From Desulfosporosinus sp. (lineage in GTDB: Bacteria > Bacillota > Desulfitobacteriia > Desulfitobacteriales > Desulfitobacteriaceae): 5,622 bases of DNA. The notes beneath the pieces are model-generated. The model was not told where the DNA came from, made no database searches, and saw only the letters and a program-made list of their open reading frames with translations. Position 1 is the first letter of the stretch. Each line of letters starts with the position of its first letter. This document shows, in pieces, positions 1 to 5,450 of the stretch. The translations under genes and the position numbers were made by a program. The stretch covers positions 1 to 5,622 of the forward strand of contig PKWS01000147.1 of the NCBI GenBank assembly GCA_003132105.1, in the 5' to 3' direction.

Positions 1-168
1 GTTTCTTCACGCCTTATCGCCTGCACTCATTGACGCGCTTCCTCTTTGCGTGCTCTCTAAGCTAAGACACTTCCTCTTGCTTGGGTCGCCCGGGGTTAGG
101 CTGGGCATTTCTTGATGCGTCGTTTTTGCTTAGTTAGTTGAGGATGATTTTCGCTTCGACTTCCTCGT

Positions 169-241
169 CGTAGCCTAGCCCAGTTGTGCAAGTGCGGGAA
201 CGGTTCTTGGACTTGCAGAGCTCCGCCGCCGGGCTAGGACG
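169..241 (-). other. Long nested stem in the noncoding element
   Basis: A perfect 8-bp stem pairs 174-181 with 231-238 and can be extended by three more pairs, 169-171 with 239-241, across a two-base bulge at 172-173. Inside it a perfect 7-bp stem pairs 187-193 with 211-217 and closes a 17-nt loop (194-210). The asymmetric stretch 218-230, rich in G on the minus strand, is left free and could pair elsewhere. This is a typical architecture for a structured RNA domain. Confidence 0.6.
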
Positions 242-250
242 TTTAAAATT

Positions 251-332
251 TGCTCTCTTGCTCACAGAGCAGAACTTTGCGCTTACAAAAGCGAATCTTC
301 TTTGATCGAGCAGTAATCAAACTTGACTCAAG
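251..332 (-). other. Row of four short hairpins inside the noncoding element
   Basis: Four consecutive inverted repeats fill this stretch: 251-256 with 266-271 (6 bp, 9-nt loop), 280-284 with 289-293 (5 bp, 4-nt loop), 301-306 with 316-321 (6 bp, 9-nt loop) and 322-325 with 329-332 (4 bp, 3-nt loop). The last two abut directly. Each is short and weak on its own; their spacing next to the stronger junction at 347-415 suggests they belong to the same RNA. The first hairpin is followed on the minus strand by AAUUUUAAAC, which is too poor in U to call a terminator with confidence. Confidence 0.45.
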
Positions 333-346
333 AGCGCTTTCATACG

Positions 347-415
347 GCGGGGCAGTGTACAAGGACGTACACTGCCGGCATTCAGACAGGACGTCTGATT
401 TGCCGGACACCCCGC
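347..415 (-). other. Three-way RNA junction with two matched GUCC loops
   Basis: An outer stem pairs 347-352 with 410-415 (six G-C pairs). Inside it stand two hairpins back to back with no unpaired base between them. One has a perfect 8-bp arm, 353-360 with 367-374. The other has a 6-bp base, 375-380 with 401-406, a small internal loop, and a 5-bp top, 383-387 with 393-397. On the minus strand the two terminal loops read GUCCUU (361-366) and GUCCU (388-392), so they share a four-base core. Such an arrangement is very unlikely by chance and is the strongest evidence for a folded RNA or DNA element here. The perfect arms would look the same from either strand; the minus strand is chosen from the G-U pair elsewhere in the element. 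Confidence 0.75.
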
Positions 416-541
416 ATTCTCACCAGCAAGCTCTTTAGTCTTAGTTTGATCTGCGAGAGCAAGCAAGTGAGCGTTGTAACGCAAGTTCGCTACAAGTTTG
501 GGGACGTTCCTGTGCAATTTCATTTCCGTTCATGCATTCCC

Positions 542-1597
542 CTACCCGGTCGAAGACTTCCTTTTCTTAAGACGATACACAAACGCCAAGACCTCAGCAA
601 CTGCTTTATAAAGATCCGCAGGAATCCCTTGCCCTATTTCCACTTGAGCATAGAGGGCTCGTGCCAGCGGCTTATTTTCCATAATCACTAGGTCATACTC
701 TTTCGCCAATTCGCGCATGCGCAGGGCAACTTGATCTTGTCCTTTGGCTACAACGTAGGGTGCTTTCTGTTCTTTCAGGTCATAACGAAGGGCAACAGCA
801 AAGTGAGTTGGGTTAGTAACTACAACATCCGCCTTTTTCATATCCTGCATCATCCGACTCATGGCCATGGCTCGTTGTCTTTTCTTAATCTCACTTTTAA
901 GTTCGGGATTTCCTTCCGTTTGTTTATATTCCTGTTTTAATTCTTCGTGAGACATACGTAAGTTTTTTTCATAGTCCCATCGCTGATAGAGATAATCCAA
1001 AGCAGCTATACCCAGAAAAGAAATTGAGATCTTCCAGGCGAGTTCCATCAAGGCTTGGCCTAAAAAAATGGCCCCTTGCCCCACATCCAGTTGCTGCAAG
1101 GCTGGATAGAGTTGAAGACGATCTCGGACACTCGCATACAAGAAATATCCGATCAGAATTACTTTGGTCAGGGATTTTGCCAATTCGACCCAGGCCTTAA
1201 CGCCAAACATCCTTTTCGCGCCACTGATCAGACTAATGCGGGAAAGTTGAGGTTTCATGGACTCCCCCGTGAAGAGGATCCCAACTTGGATGTAATTCGC
1301 AAGTAAGGCAACCATCAACCCTGTGGCAAAAATAGGCCCCATGATTTGTATCCCTTGCCAAAGAATGTTCAACATCAGACTTGACACCGAACGTTCGGTC
1401 CACTCTGAGGAAAGGCCTAAGACGTACGGAAAAAGTTGCTCCATACGCTGTAACATATTTGGAAGCCAGTATTTGAGAATGGCCACGAGGCCCAAGAGCA
1501 TAAATGCCGAGATTGCTTCCTGACTTTTAAAAACCTGGCCCTTTTTGCGCGCATCCTCTTTGCGCTTGGGCGTGGCTGCATGTTTTTTTTCACTCAC
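542..1597 (-). CDS. flhB: FlhB, flagellar type III export apparatus protein and specificity switch
   Basis: FlhB is an inner-membrane export-gate protein that switches the flagellar secretion system from rod/hook to filament substrates after self-cleavage. The proposed 351-residue product starts MSEKKHAATPKRKEDARKKG, a good match to family N-termini. It has four hydrophobic segments near residues 32-45, 78-103, 137-155 and 176-201, then a charged linker and a cytoplasmic domain with the NPTH autocleavage motif at residues 262-265 (cut expected between N262 and P263). Length fits the family (about 350-360). A longer reading frame begins at a TTG at 1630, but that start lies 37 nt inside fliR, lacks a ribosome binding site and adds eleven residues atypical of the family. 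The GTG at 1595-1597 overlaps the fliR TGA as GTGA and has AGGGGTGG just upstream. The expected next gene, flhA, does not follow. Confidence 0.96.
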   Translation of the reverse strand: MSEKKHAATPKRKEDARKKGQVFKSQEAISAFMLLGLVAILKYWLPNMLQRMEQLFPYVLGLSSEWTERSVSSLMLNILWQGIQIMGPIFATGLMVALLANYIQVGILFTGESMKPQLSRISLISGAKRMFGVKAWVELAKSLTKVILIGYFLYASVRDRLQLYPALQQLDVGQGAIFLGQALMELAWKISISFLGIAALDYLYQRWDYEKNLRMSHEELKQEYKQTEGNPELKSEIKKRQRAMAMSRMMQDMKKADVVVTNPTHFAVALRYDLKEQKAPYVVAKGQDQVALRMRELAKEYDLVIMENKPLARALYAQVEIGQGIPADLYKAVAEVLAFVYRLKKRKSSTG

Positions 1598-2373
1598 TGC
1601 TTCCACCCCTGATAAAGTTCTAAGATCCAAGACATGTTTACATTAAAGAGATGCGATACGGCTTCCCCAAAAAAAGGAATTGAGAGGAACAGAATGATAA
1701 ATCCAAAAATAATTTTAACTGGGAAAACAATCGAGAAAATATTAAGTTGGGGTACTGTCCTAGACAAGAGTCCCACACCGACATCCGAAACTAGAAGTGC
1801 CCCAAAAACAGGTAATGCTATTTGAATCGCTAATGCGAACACATGGGAAAGGAGCTGGGCGTAAAAGGTAAAGTGGCTGGGCAGCGTAGATGGGTTAATT
1901 GGAATATAAGCATAGCTCTTGACCATAGCGGCGATAAGATAGTGATGAGAATTGGTAGCCAGTAAAAGCATCGTAGCCAAAACCATCTGAAAGTTGCCCA
2001 TCATAGGAGTTTGCACACCATAAACCGGGTCAATCGCCGCCCCCATAGTAAAACCCATTTGGAAATCGATCAATTGCCCTGCCCCTGTTAAAACGGCAGT
2101 CATGGTATATATCACAAATCCGATGACAAGTCCCACCAAGACCTCCTTAATCACCACCGCAACATAAGGCAATAGTTCAATGGGAATTGAGGGCTTGACC
2201 GCAAAAATCAAGGGATAGACGATCACAGATAGACTCGCAGCCAAACCCAGCTTCACGACTCCAGGAACGCCCCTGGCGCCAAATACTGGAGCTAACATGA
2301 TCATGCCGGTCCAACGGGATAAAATTAATAGAAATAAAGAGAGGTTCCACTGGAGCAGGTCTGTCAGGCTCAT
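1594..2373 (-). CDS. fliR: FliR, flagellar export gate protein
   Basis: FliR is an integral membrane part of the FliP-FliQ-FliR export-gate complex at the centre of the flagellar basal body. The product has 259 residues, the usual length, and is almost entirely hydrophobic, with clear segments near residues 10-30, 40-58, 68-95, 130-150, 172-196 and 215-235. The family motif LLSRTVPQLNIF at about 202-213 is present, and so is the conserved region around DFQMGFTMG (103-111). The ATG start lies 3 nt after the fliQ stop and has GGAGGG nine bases upstream, inside the end of fliQ. The stop TGA overlaps the preferred flhB GTG. In some clostridia fliR and flhB are fused; here they are separate reading frames. 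Confidence 0.97.
   Translation of the reverse strand: MSLTDLLQWNLSLFLLILSRWTGMIMLAPVFGARGVPGVVKLGLAASLSVIVYPLIFAVKPSIPIELLPYVAVVIKEVLVGLVIGFVIYTMTAVLTGAGQLIDFQMGFTMGAAIDPVYGVQTPMMGNFQMVLATMLLLATNSHHYLIAAMVKSYAYIPINPSTLPSHFTFYAQLLSHVFALAIQIALPVFGALLVSDVGVGLLSRTVPQLNIFSIVFPVKIIFGFIILFLSIPFFGEAVSHLFNVNMSWILELYQGWKQ
1603..1610 (-). promoter_or_regulatory. Ribosome binding site that decides the flhB start
   Basis: The minus strand reads AGGGGTGG here, five bases before the GTG at 1597 (eight from the AGGGG core). It lies within the last codons of fliR. No comparable site precedes the in-frame TTG at 1630. Together with the GTGA stop/start overlap this supports initiation at 1597 and translational coupling to fliR. 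Confidence 0.75.
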
Positions 2374-2376
2374 CGA

Positions 2377-2649
2377 TTACAGCCCTCCGAACGACGCCAA
2401 TTGTTTCAACAAATTCGTAGTGTATGCCGTCAAAACAGACAACATCCACGGACCCAGAATCAGAAGGACGGCAGCCACAGCCACAACTTTAGGAATAAAG
2501 GTAAGCGTCTGCTCTTGGATTTGCGTCATTGCCTGAAAGATGCTGACCAGAAGGCCAACCAACAAACTCACCCCGAGAATCGGCCCTCCCACAAGAAGCA
2601 CAGCGCCAACAGCCTCTTTTGCCATATAGAGTACCATGCTCTGGTCCAT
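2377..2649 (-). CDS. fliQ: FliQ, flagellar export gate protein
   Basis: FliQ is a small membrane protein that packs around FliP and FliR in the export gate. The product is 90 residues, a standard length, with two hydrophobic hairpin segments near residues 15-38 and 53-75. The conserved stretch SIFQAMTQIQEQTL (36-49) between them is a family hallmark. The ATG start is preceded by AAGGGGGG with a 7-nt spacer (2657-2664), in a 16-nt gap after fliP. Position between fliP and fliR is canonical and leaves no serious alternative identity. Confidence 0.98.
   Translation of the reverse strand: MDQSMVLYMAKEAVGAVLLVGGPILGVSLLVGLLVSIFQAMTQIQEQTLTFIPKVVAVAAVLLILGPWMLSVLTAYTTNLLKQLASFGGL
2383..2388 (-). 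promoter_or_regulatory. fliR ribosome binding site within the end of fliQ
   Basis: GGAGGG on the minus strand sits nine bases before the fliR ATG and overlaps the last coding bases of fliQ, just ahead of its TAA. The arrangement suggests that ribosomes finishing fliQ can reinitiate at fliR. Confidence 0.7.
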
Positions 2650-2656
2650 GTCACAT

Positions 2657-2664
2657 CCCCCCTT
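2657..2664 (-). promoter_or_regulatory. fliQ ribosome binding site
   Basis: The minus strand reads AAGGGGGG seven bases before the fliQ ATG, in the 16-nt fliP-fliQ spacer. It is the only recognisable signal in that spacer. Confidence 0.65.
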
Positions 2665-2665
2665 C

Positions 2666-3460
2666 TTACTTAAAACTCGTCACCAGCGACTGAACCACTA
2701 GATGCCAACCATCAACTAACACAAACAAAAGCAATTTAAACGGCAGTGAAATCATCATGGGAGGGAGCATCATCATCCCGATCGACATTAGAGTACTGGA
2801 GACAATCATGTCGATGACTATAAAGGGAATAAAAATCGCAAATCCCATTTGAAATGCCGTTTTCAATTCACTTATAACAAAGGCCGGAATGAGTACATAC
2901 GTCGGAACTTCCCGATAGGTTTTAGGTCGCTCCATTTTGGATAATCCCACAAAAAGCTCCAAATCCTTTTCCCGAGTCTGCCTAAACATAAAATCCCTTA
3001 ATGGTTCTTGTGCTTTGGTCAGGGCCTCAGTCTGGGTGATTTGATTCTTCATATAAGGCTGAACTGCATTCGTATTAATCTGGTTCCACGTCGGGGCCAT
3101 GACAAAAAAAGTAAGAATTAAGGCCAATCCCGCCATTACCTGGTTCGGGGGAAGTTGCTGAGTTCCTAGCGCATTACGTACAAAGGACAGCACGATGATA
3201 ATACGGGTAAATGACGTCATCAGCATAAGAATAGCCGGAGCCAAAGACAACACCGTCATAAGCAGCAAAATTTGCAAAGACGTACTCGTTTGTTGCGTCG
3301 ACGAGGTTCCCATGTCTAAAGTTAAGCCTGCGGCCCAGGTCGTTCTGGGATTTGCAAACATTCCTACCCCCAGGGCGATCCCAAAGGGCATCCCAATAGT
3401 GAAGAGTTTCATTATACGGCTTGAGGAAGACATCATTATACGGCTTGAGGAAGACATCAT
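2666..3460 (-). CDS. fliP: FliP, flagellar export gate protein, with duplicated N-terminal codons
   Basis: FliP forms the pentameric core of the flagellar export gate. The frame has 264 codons. From residue 17 on it looks like a normal FliP: a cleavable signal peptide (K18, hydrophobic core about 19-36, likely cut near A43/A44), a first membrane pair around 62-95 and 108-122, a loop with the conserved LPPNQVMAGLAL (103-114), and a C-terminal pair around 203-226 and 240-260 containing LPPMMISLPFK (232-242). Residues 1-8 (MMSSSSRI) and 9-16 are identical because of an exact 24-bp tandem duplication. The ATG at 3460 overlaps the fliO TGA as ATGA and has GAGGTG five bases upstream; the adjacent ATG at 3457 is equally possible. 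Starting at residue 9, 10 or 17 would lack a ribosome binding site. The extra residues precede the signal peptide and should be tolerated, though this is inference. Confidence 0.96.
   Translation of the reverse strand: MMSSSSRIMMSSSSRIMKLFTIGMPFGIALGVGMFANPRTTWAAGLTLDMGTSSTQQTSTSLQILLLMTVLSLAPAILMLMTSFTRIIIVLSFVRNALGTQQLPPNQVMAGLALILTFFVMAPTWNQINTNAVQPYMKNQITQTEALTKAQEPLRDFMFRQTREKDLELFVGLSKMERPKTYREVPTYVLIPAFVISELKTAFQMGFAIFIPFIVIDMIVSSTLMSIGMMMLPPMMISLPFKLLLFVLVDGWHLVVQSLVTSFK
3410..3457 (-). repeat. Exact 24-bp tandem duplication at the fliP start
   Basis: The unit 3410-3433 is repeated without a mismatch at 3434-3457, followed by the first four bases of a third copy at 3458. Twenty-four bases are eight codons, so the fliP frame is kept and MMSSSSRI occurs twice. 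Each unit carries an ATGATG pair on the coding strand, so potential starts are duplicated too. Perfect identity suggests a recent event such as replication slippage. Confidence 0.95.
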
Positions 3461-3924
3461 TTTTTCACCTCATCAAGCAATCGTTCCAATTCCTCAGAAA
3501 AAGTATCTTTCTTTCGAGATCGTCCTGGCCAAAGTTTCTGAAGGCTTTTAGTCCAACCATCTAGCCTTTCAATAGGGCGATTCGCTATTTCCTCCAGGAT
3601 TTCGGCAGCAACATCGGGATCATTAATCTCACTGATTTTCAACAAGTGATGATCCGACCCCCCTAGAACCTGCAATTGTCCAGCAATCTCTACAAGGTAA
3701 AGGCTCTGTTGACCACCTAAAGCTTGTCGGTCGAGAACCCTTGCCCATGGAGCATTCATCTTCCGAACGTTAGCCCGATTGAGGCGTCTGATAATCCAGA
3801 GTGACACAATTAAAATAAGGAAGAAAAACAGCATCATTTCCATAAGCCCCTGCCAGGGGAACACAGGATTTGTAACCGCCGGAGCGGCGCCAGCAGGAGG
3901 AAATTTCCCGTCTTCTGTGAACAT
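3457..3924 (-). CDS. fliO: FliO (FliZ), flagellar export gate assembly protein
   Basis: FliO, called FliZ in Bacillus, is a bitopic membrane protein that helps FliP assemble and is not part of the finished gate. The 155-residue product has a short Pro/Ala-containing N-terminus (1-26), one membrane segment at about 27-46, then a basic stretch (RRLNR, 46-50) that places the rest in the cytoplasm. The following domain has the family pattern: RVLDRQALGGQQSLYLVEI, then LQVLGGSDHHLLKISEI. A charged tail follows. No signal peptide is evident; some Bacillus homologues have one. The ATG lies one base after the cheY TAA; only a weak AAGG 12 bases upstream is visible, so translational coupling to cheY is likely. 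Its TGA overlaps the fliP start. Confidence 0.92.
   Translation of the reverse strand: MFTEDGKFPPAGAAPAVTNPVFPWQGLMEMMLFFFLILIVSLWIIRRLNRANVRKMNAPWARVLDRQALGGQQSLYLVEIAGQLQVLGGSDHHLLKISEINDPDVAAEILEEIANRPIERLDGWTKSLQKLWPGRSRKKDTFSEELERLLDEVKK
3466..3471 (-). promoter_or_regulatory. fliP ribosome binding site within the end of fliO
   Basis: GAGGTG on the minus strand lies five bases before the ATG at 3460 and eight before the one at 3457, inside the final fliO codons. It fixes the fliP start upstream of both repeat copies, because neither 24-bp unit contains a Shine-Dalgarno-like sequence on the coding strand. Confidence 0.65.
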
Positions 3925-3925
3925 A

Positions 3926-4288
3926 TTACTTCAACGCCTTCGTGACAGCCTCAACCACGCGGTCTGCTTGGAAGGGCTTAACGACAAAGTCCTTGGCCCC
4001 AGACTGAATCGCTTCAATAACCATAGATTGTTGGCCCATAGCACTGCACATAATAATTCGGGCTTTAGAATCCCGTTTGCGTATTTCTTTGACCGCTTGA
4101 AGGCCATCCATTTCTGGCATGGTAATGTCCATGATCGTCAAGTTCGGTTGTAATTCCATATATCTATCCACGGCTACAGCCCCATTTTCTGCTTCACCAA
4201 CGACAGAAAAGCCATTTTTAGTCAAGATGTCCTTCAGCATCATCCGCATAAATGCGGCATCATCGACAATCATAATACTAGCACTCAC
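3926..4288 (-). CDS. cheY: CheY, chemotaxis response regulator
   Basis: CheY carries the chemotaxis signal as a phosphate from CheA to the flagellar switch. The 120-residue product is a lone receiver domain. The acidic pair D9/D10, the phospho-acceptor D54 (in IMDITMPEMDG), the switch residue S82 and the conserved K104 (in VVKPF) are all present, so it should be phosphorylatable. There is no output domain. The start is a GTG at 4286-4288, followed by AGT GCT; GGAGGA lies six bases upstream. It sits 13 nt after fliY, whose product is a CheY-P phosphatase, so signal and signal-terminating enzyme are made together. In Bacillus, CheY-P binding promotes counterclockwise rotation; whether that holds here is unknown. 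Confidence 0.97.
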   Translation of the reverse strand: MSASIMIVDDAAFMRMMLKDILTKNGFSVVGEAENGAVAVDRYMELQPNLTIMDITMPEMDGLQAVKEIRKRDSKARIIMCSAMGQQSMVIEAIQSGAKDFVVKPFQADRVVEAVTKALK

Positions 4289-4294
4289 TGGGTT

Positions 4295-4300
4295 TCCTCC
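4295..4300 (-). promoter_or_regulatory. cheY ribosome binding site
   Basis: GGAGGA on the minus strand stands six bases before the GTG start of cheY, in the 13-nt gap after fliY. Its strength and spacing support GTG as the true start rather than the internal ATG five codons later. Confidence 0.75.
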
Positions 4301-4301
4301 T

Positions 4302-5450
4302 TTATTTGAGCGAATTCATCAGTTCCATGGGATGAACAATATCGGTAATGCGAATCCCAAACGTCTCATTGATGACAACGACTTCACATTTGGCGATCAA
4401 TCTGCCATTGACCATCATATCCACCGATTCTCCAGCCAAGTGATCCAGTTCGATGACTGAACCCGGGCCCATCTCCAAGATTTCCTTGATTGTTTTTTTC
4501 GCTCGACCCAACTCCACACTAATTTGTAACGGCACATCCATAATCAAACTCAGGTTGTCTGACTGTACCATCGGTAGTTCCGGTTGAAGCGGTGCAAACT
4601 GGGCCGGTTGAACGGGCGTCTGCCTTCTGACTTCATAATCCGGTGGTGGGGATGTCCGCGAAGTTTGATAAGACACAAGCGTAGGTTGTGCTGGAGCTGG
4701 AGCTGGAGCTGGAGCTGGGACTGCGGCTGAGGCTTGTGCTGCTGGAGCTGCAGAAGAACCACCCGCCATCACGCTCATCAACTTATTGACCATCCCTTTG
4801 GCCACACTGACTGGGATCACTTGTATCAATATGCTGTCTATAACATCTTCAACAACCATTTGGAAGGAGATTCTTACCAGCGGTTCATCTGCATTTAGGA
4901 AATCCTGAATGATATTTTTCTCCATTGACAAATCAGTGAGCACTAAATTTGGAGGGGTAATATCCACCATAGCATTAAACATGGTTGACATAGAGGTGGC
5001 CGCTGACCCCATCATTTGGTTCATAGCCTCTGAAATTCCACTGATTTGAAGCTCTGAAAGTTCTGGAGTCGGATTTTTCCCGTCCCCCCCCATCATTAAA
5101 TCGACAATGACTGACCCATCTCTTTGGGAAAGAATCAAGAGGTTCGAGCCCTCAATCCCGGCTTTGTATTTGACATTACAAATCACGGAAGGGACAGGAT
5201 AATCCTTCCGAATCTGATCAGACGTCATCAACTCAACTTTAGGCGTAGTGATATCTACTTTTTTGCCTAAGAGCTGAGACAATGTCGTGGCCGCAGTTCC
5301 CATTGAAATATTAGCAATTTCTCCGAGGGTATCTTTTTCCATCTCATCTAGAAAGTCTTCTGTAGGCGGTGTCTCCTGCTCCGTATCAGATTCCATTGTG
5401 CCCCGAAGCAACGCGTCGATCTCTTCTTGGGAGAGCATTCCATTACCCAT
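4302..5450 (-). CDS. fliY: FliY, flagellar switch protein with CheY-P phosphatase domain
   Basis: FliY is the Gram-positive switch-complex protein that combines a CheC-type phosphatase with a FliN-type C-ring domain. In the 382-residue product, LSQEEIDALL (6-15) matches the N-terminal CheY-P-binding peptide shared with FliM. The CheC-like domain spans about 34-225 and has two active-site signatures: D40-x3-E44-x2-N47 with P70, and S137-x3-E141-x2-N144 with P167. A flexible linker, about 231-300, is rich in Ala, Pro and Gln. The FliN/SpoA domain fills about 301-382, with VPLQISVELGRAKKTI and GESVDMMVNGRLIAKCEVVV. The ATG overlaps the end of fliM by 8 nt and has AGGAGG eight bases upstream. Both phosphatase centres look intact, so it should dephosphorylate CheY-P, encoded next door. 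Confidence 0.97.
   Translation of the reverse strand: MGNGMLSQEEIDALLRGTMESDTEQETPPTEDFLDEMEKDTLGEIANISMGTAATTLSQLLGKKVDITTPKVELMTSDQIRKDYPVPSVICNVKYKAGIEGSNLLILSQRDGSVIVDLMMGGDGKNPTPELSELQISGISEAMNQMMGSAATSMSTMFNAMVDITPPNLVLTDLSMEKNIIQDFLNADEPLVRISFQMVVEDVIDSILIQVIPVSVAKGMVNKLMSVMAGGSSAAPAAQASAAVPAPAPAPAPAQPTLVSYQTSRTSPPPDYEVRRQTPVQPAQFAPLQPELPMVQSDNLSLIMDVPLQISVELGRAKKTIKEILEMGPGSVIELDHLAGESVDMMVNGRLIAKCEVVVINETFGIRITDIVHPMELMNSLK
4690..4718 (-). repeat. Hexanucleotide repeat encoding the Pro-Ala linker of FliY
   Basis: On the plus strand GCTGGA is repeated four times from 4690 to 4713, followed by GCTGG. In the fliY frame this gives alternating Pro-Ala (about residues 246-254) between the phosphatase and FliN domains. 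Copy-number changes would add or remove two residues at a time without a frameshift, so linker length may vary among strains. Confidence 0.85.

Larger units (their letters stand above)
1..541 (-). ncRNA. Large structured noncoding RNA element (class uncertain; HEARO/IscB omega RNA is one candidate), open at the left edge
   Basis: The 541 bases after the flhB stop hold no credible protein gene but many inverted repeats that fold on the minus strand. Seen directly, as plus coordinates of paired arms: 476-481 with 488-493; a three-way junction 347-415; 322-325 with 329-332; 301-306 with 316-321; 280-284 with 289-293; 251-256 with 266-271; 174-181 with 231-238 enclosing 187-193 with 211-217; 140-144 with 162-166; 57-62 with 128-133. 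The first of these needs a G-U pair on the minus strand, where the plus strand would have an A-C mismatch, so the RNA probably runs right to left like the operon. GC is about 51% (274/540 by hand count). Ends are not defined: the 5' end is somewhere between the flhB stop and about 493, and the 3' end lies at or beyond the left edge. Known large RNAs associated with mobile elements, notably HEARO/omega RNA upstream of iscB, have this size and complexity; that identity is inference. No GUGYG group II intron start was found on the minus strand. Confidence 0.6.

Noticed and set aside
241..271. Intrinsic terminator for the flagellar operon
   Set aside because: The hairpin 251-256/266-271 is only 6 bp and is followed on the minus strand by AAUUUUAAAC, too few U residues for a convincing terminator.
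317..523. 68-codon open frame on the minus strand inside the noncoding element
   Set aside because: It has no clear ribosome binding site, no family I recognise, and its codons run through the three-way junction and other stems, so the base pairing explains the sequence better than coding does.
1..541. Group II intron after flhB
   Set aside because: No GUGYG 5' boundary is visible on the minus strand near the flhB end, and no domain V or reverse transcriptase is in the window. It cannot be fully excluded because the left part is missing.
323..691. 122-codon open frame on the plus strand
   Set aside because: It crosses from the hairpin region into the antisense of the flhB 3' end, which is certainly coding on the other strand; no domain or ribosome binding site supports it.
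1598..1630. TTG-initiated N-terminal extension of FlhB
   Set aside because: It lies wholly within fliR, lacks a Shine-Dalgarno sequence and encodes residues not typical of FlhB; the GTG at 1597 is better.
2177..2449. 90-codon minus-strand frame across the fliQ-fliR boundary
   Set aside because: It is out of frame with both well-supported genes and resembles no family.
4550..4762. Gln/Leu-rich 70-codon frame opposite in phase to fliY
   Set aside because: It is the same strand but another frame of the fliY linker repeat; the low-complexity repeat opens it artificially.
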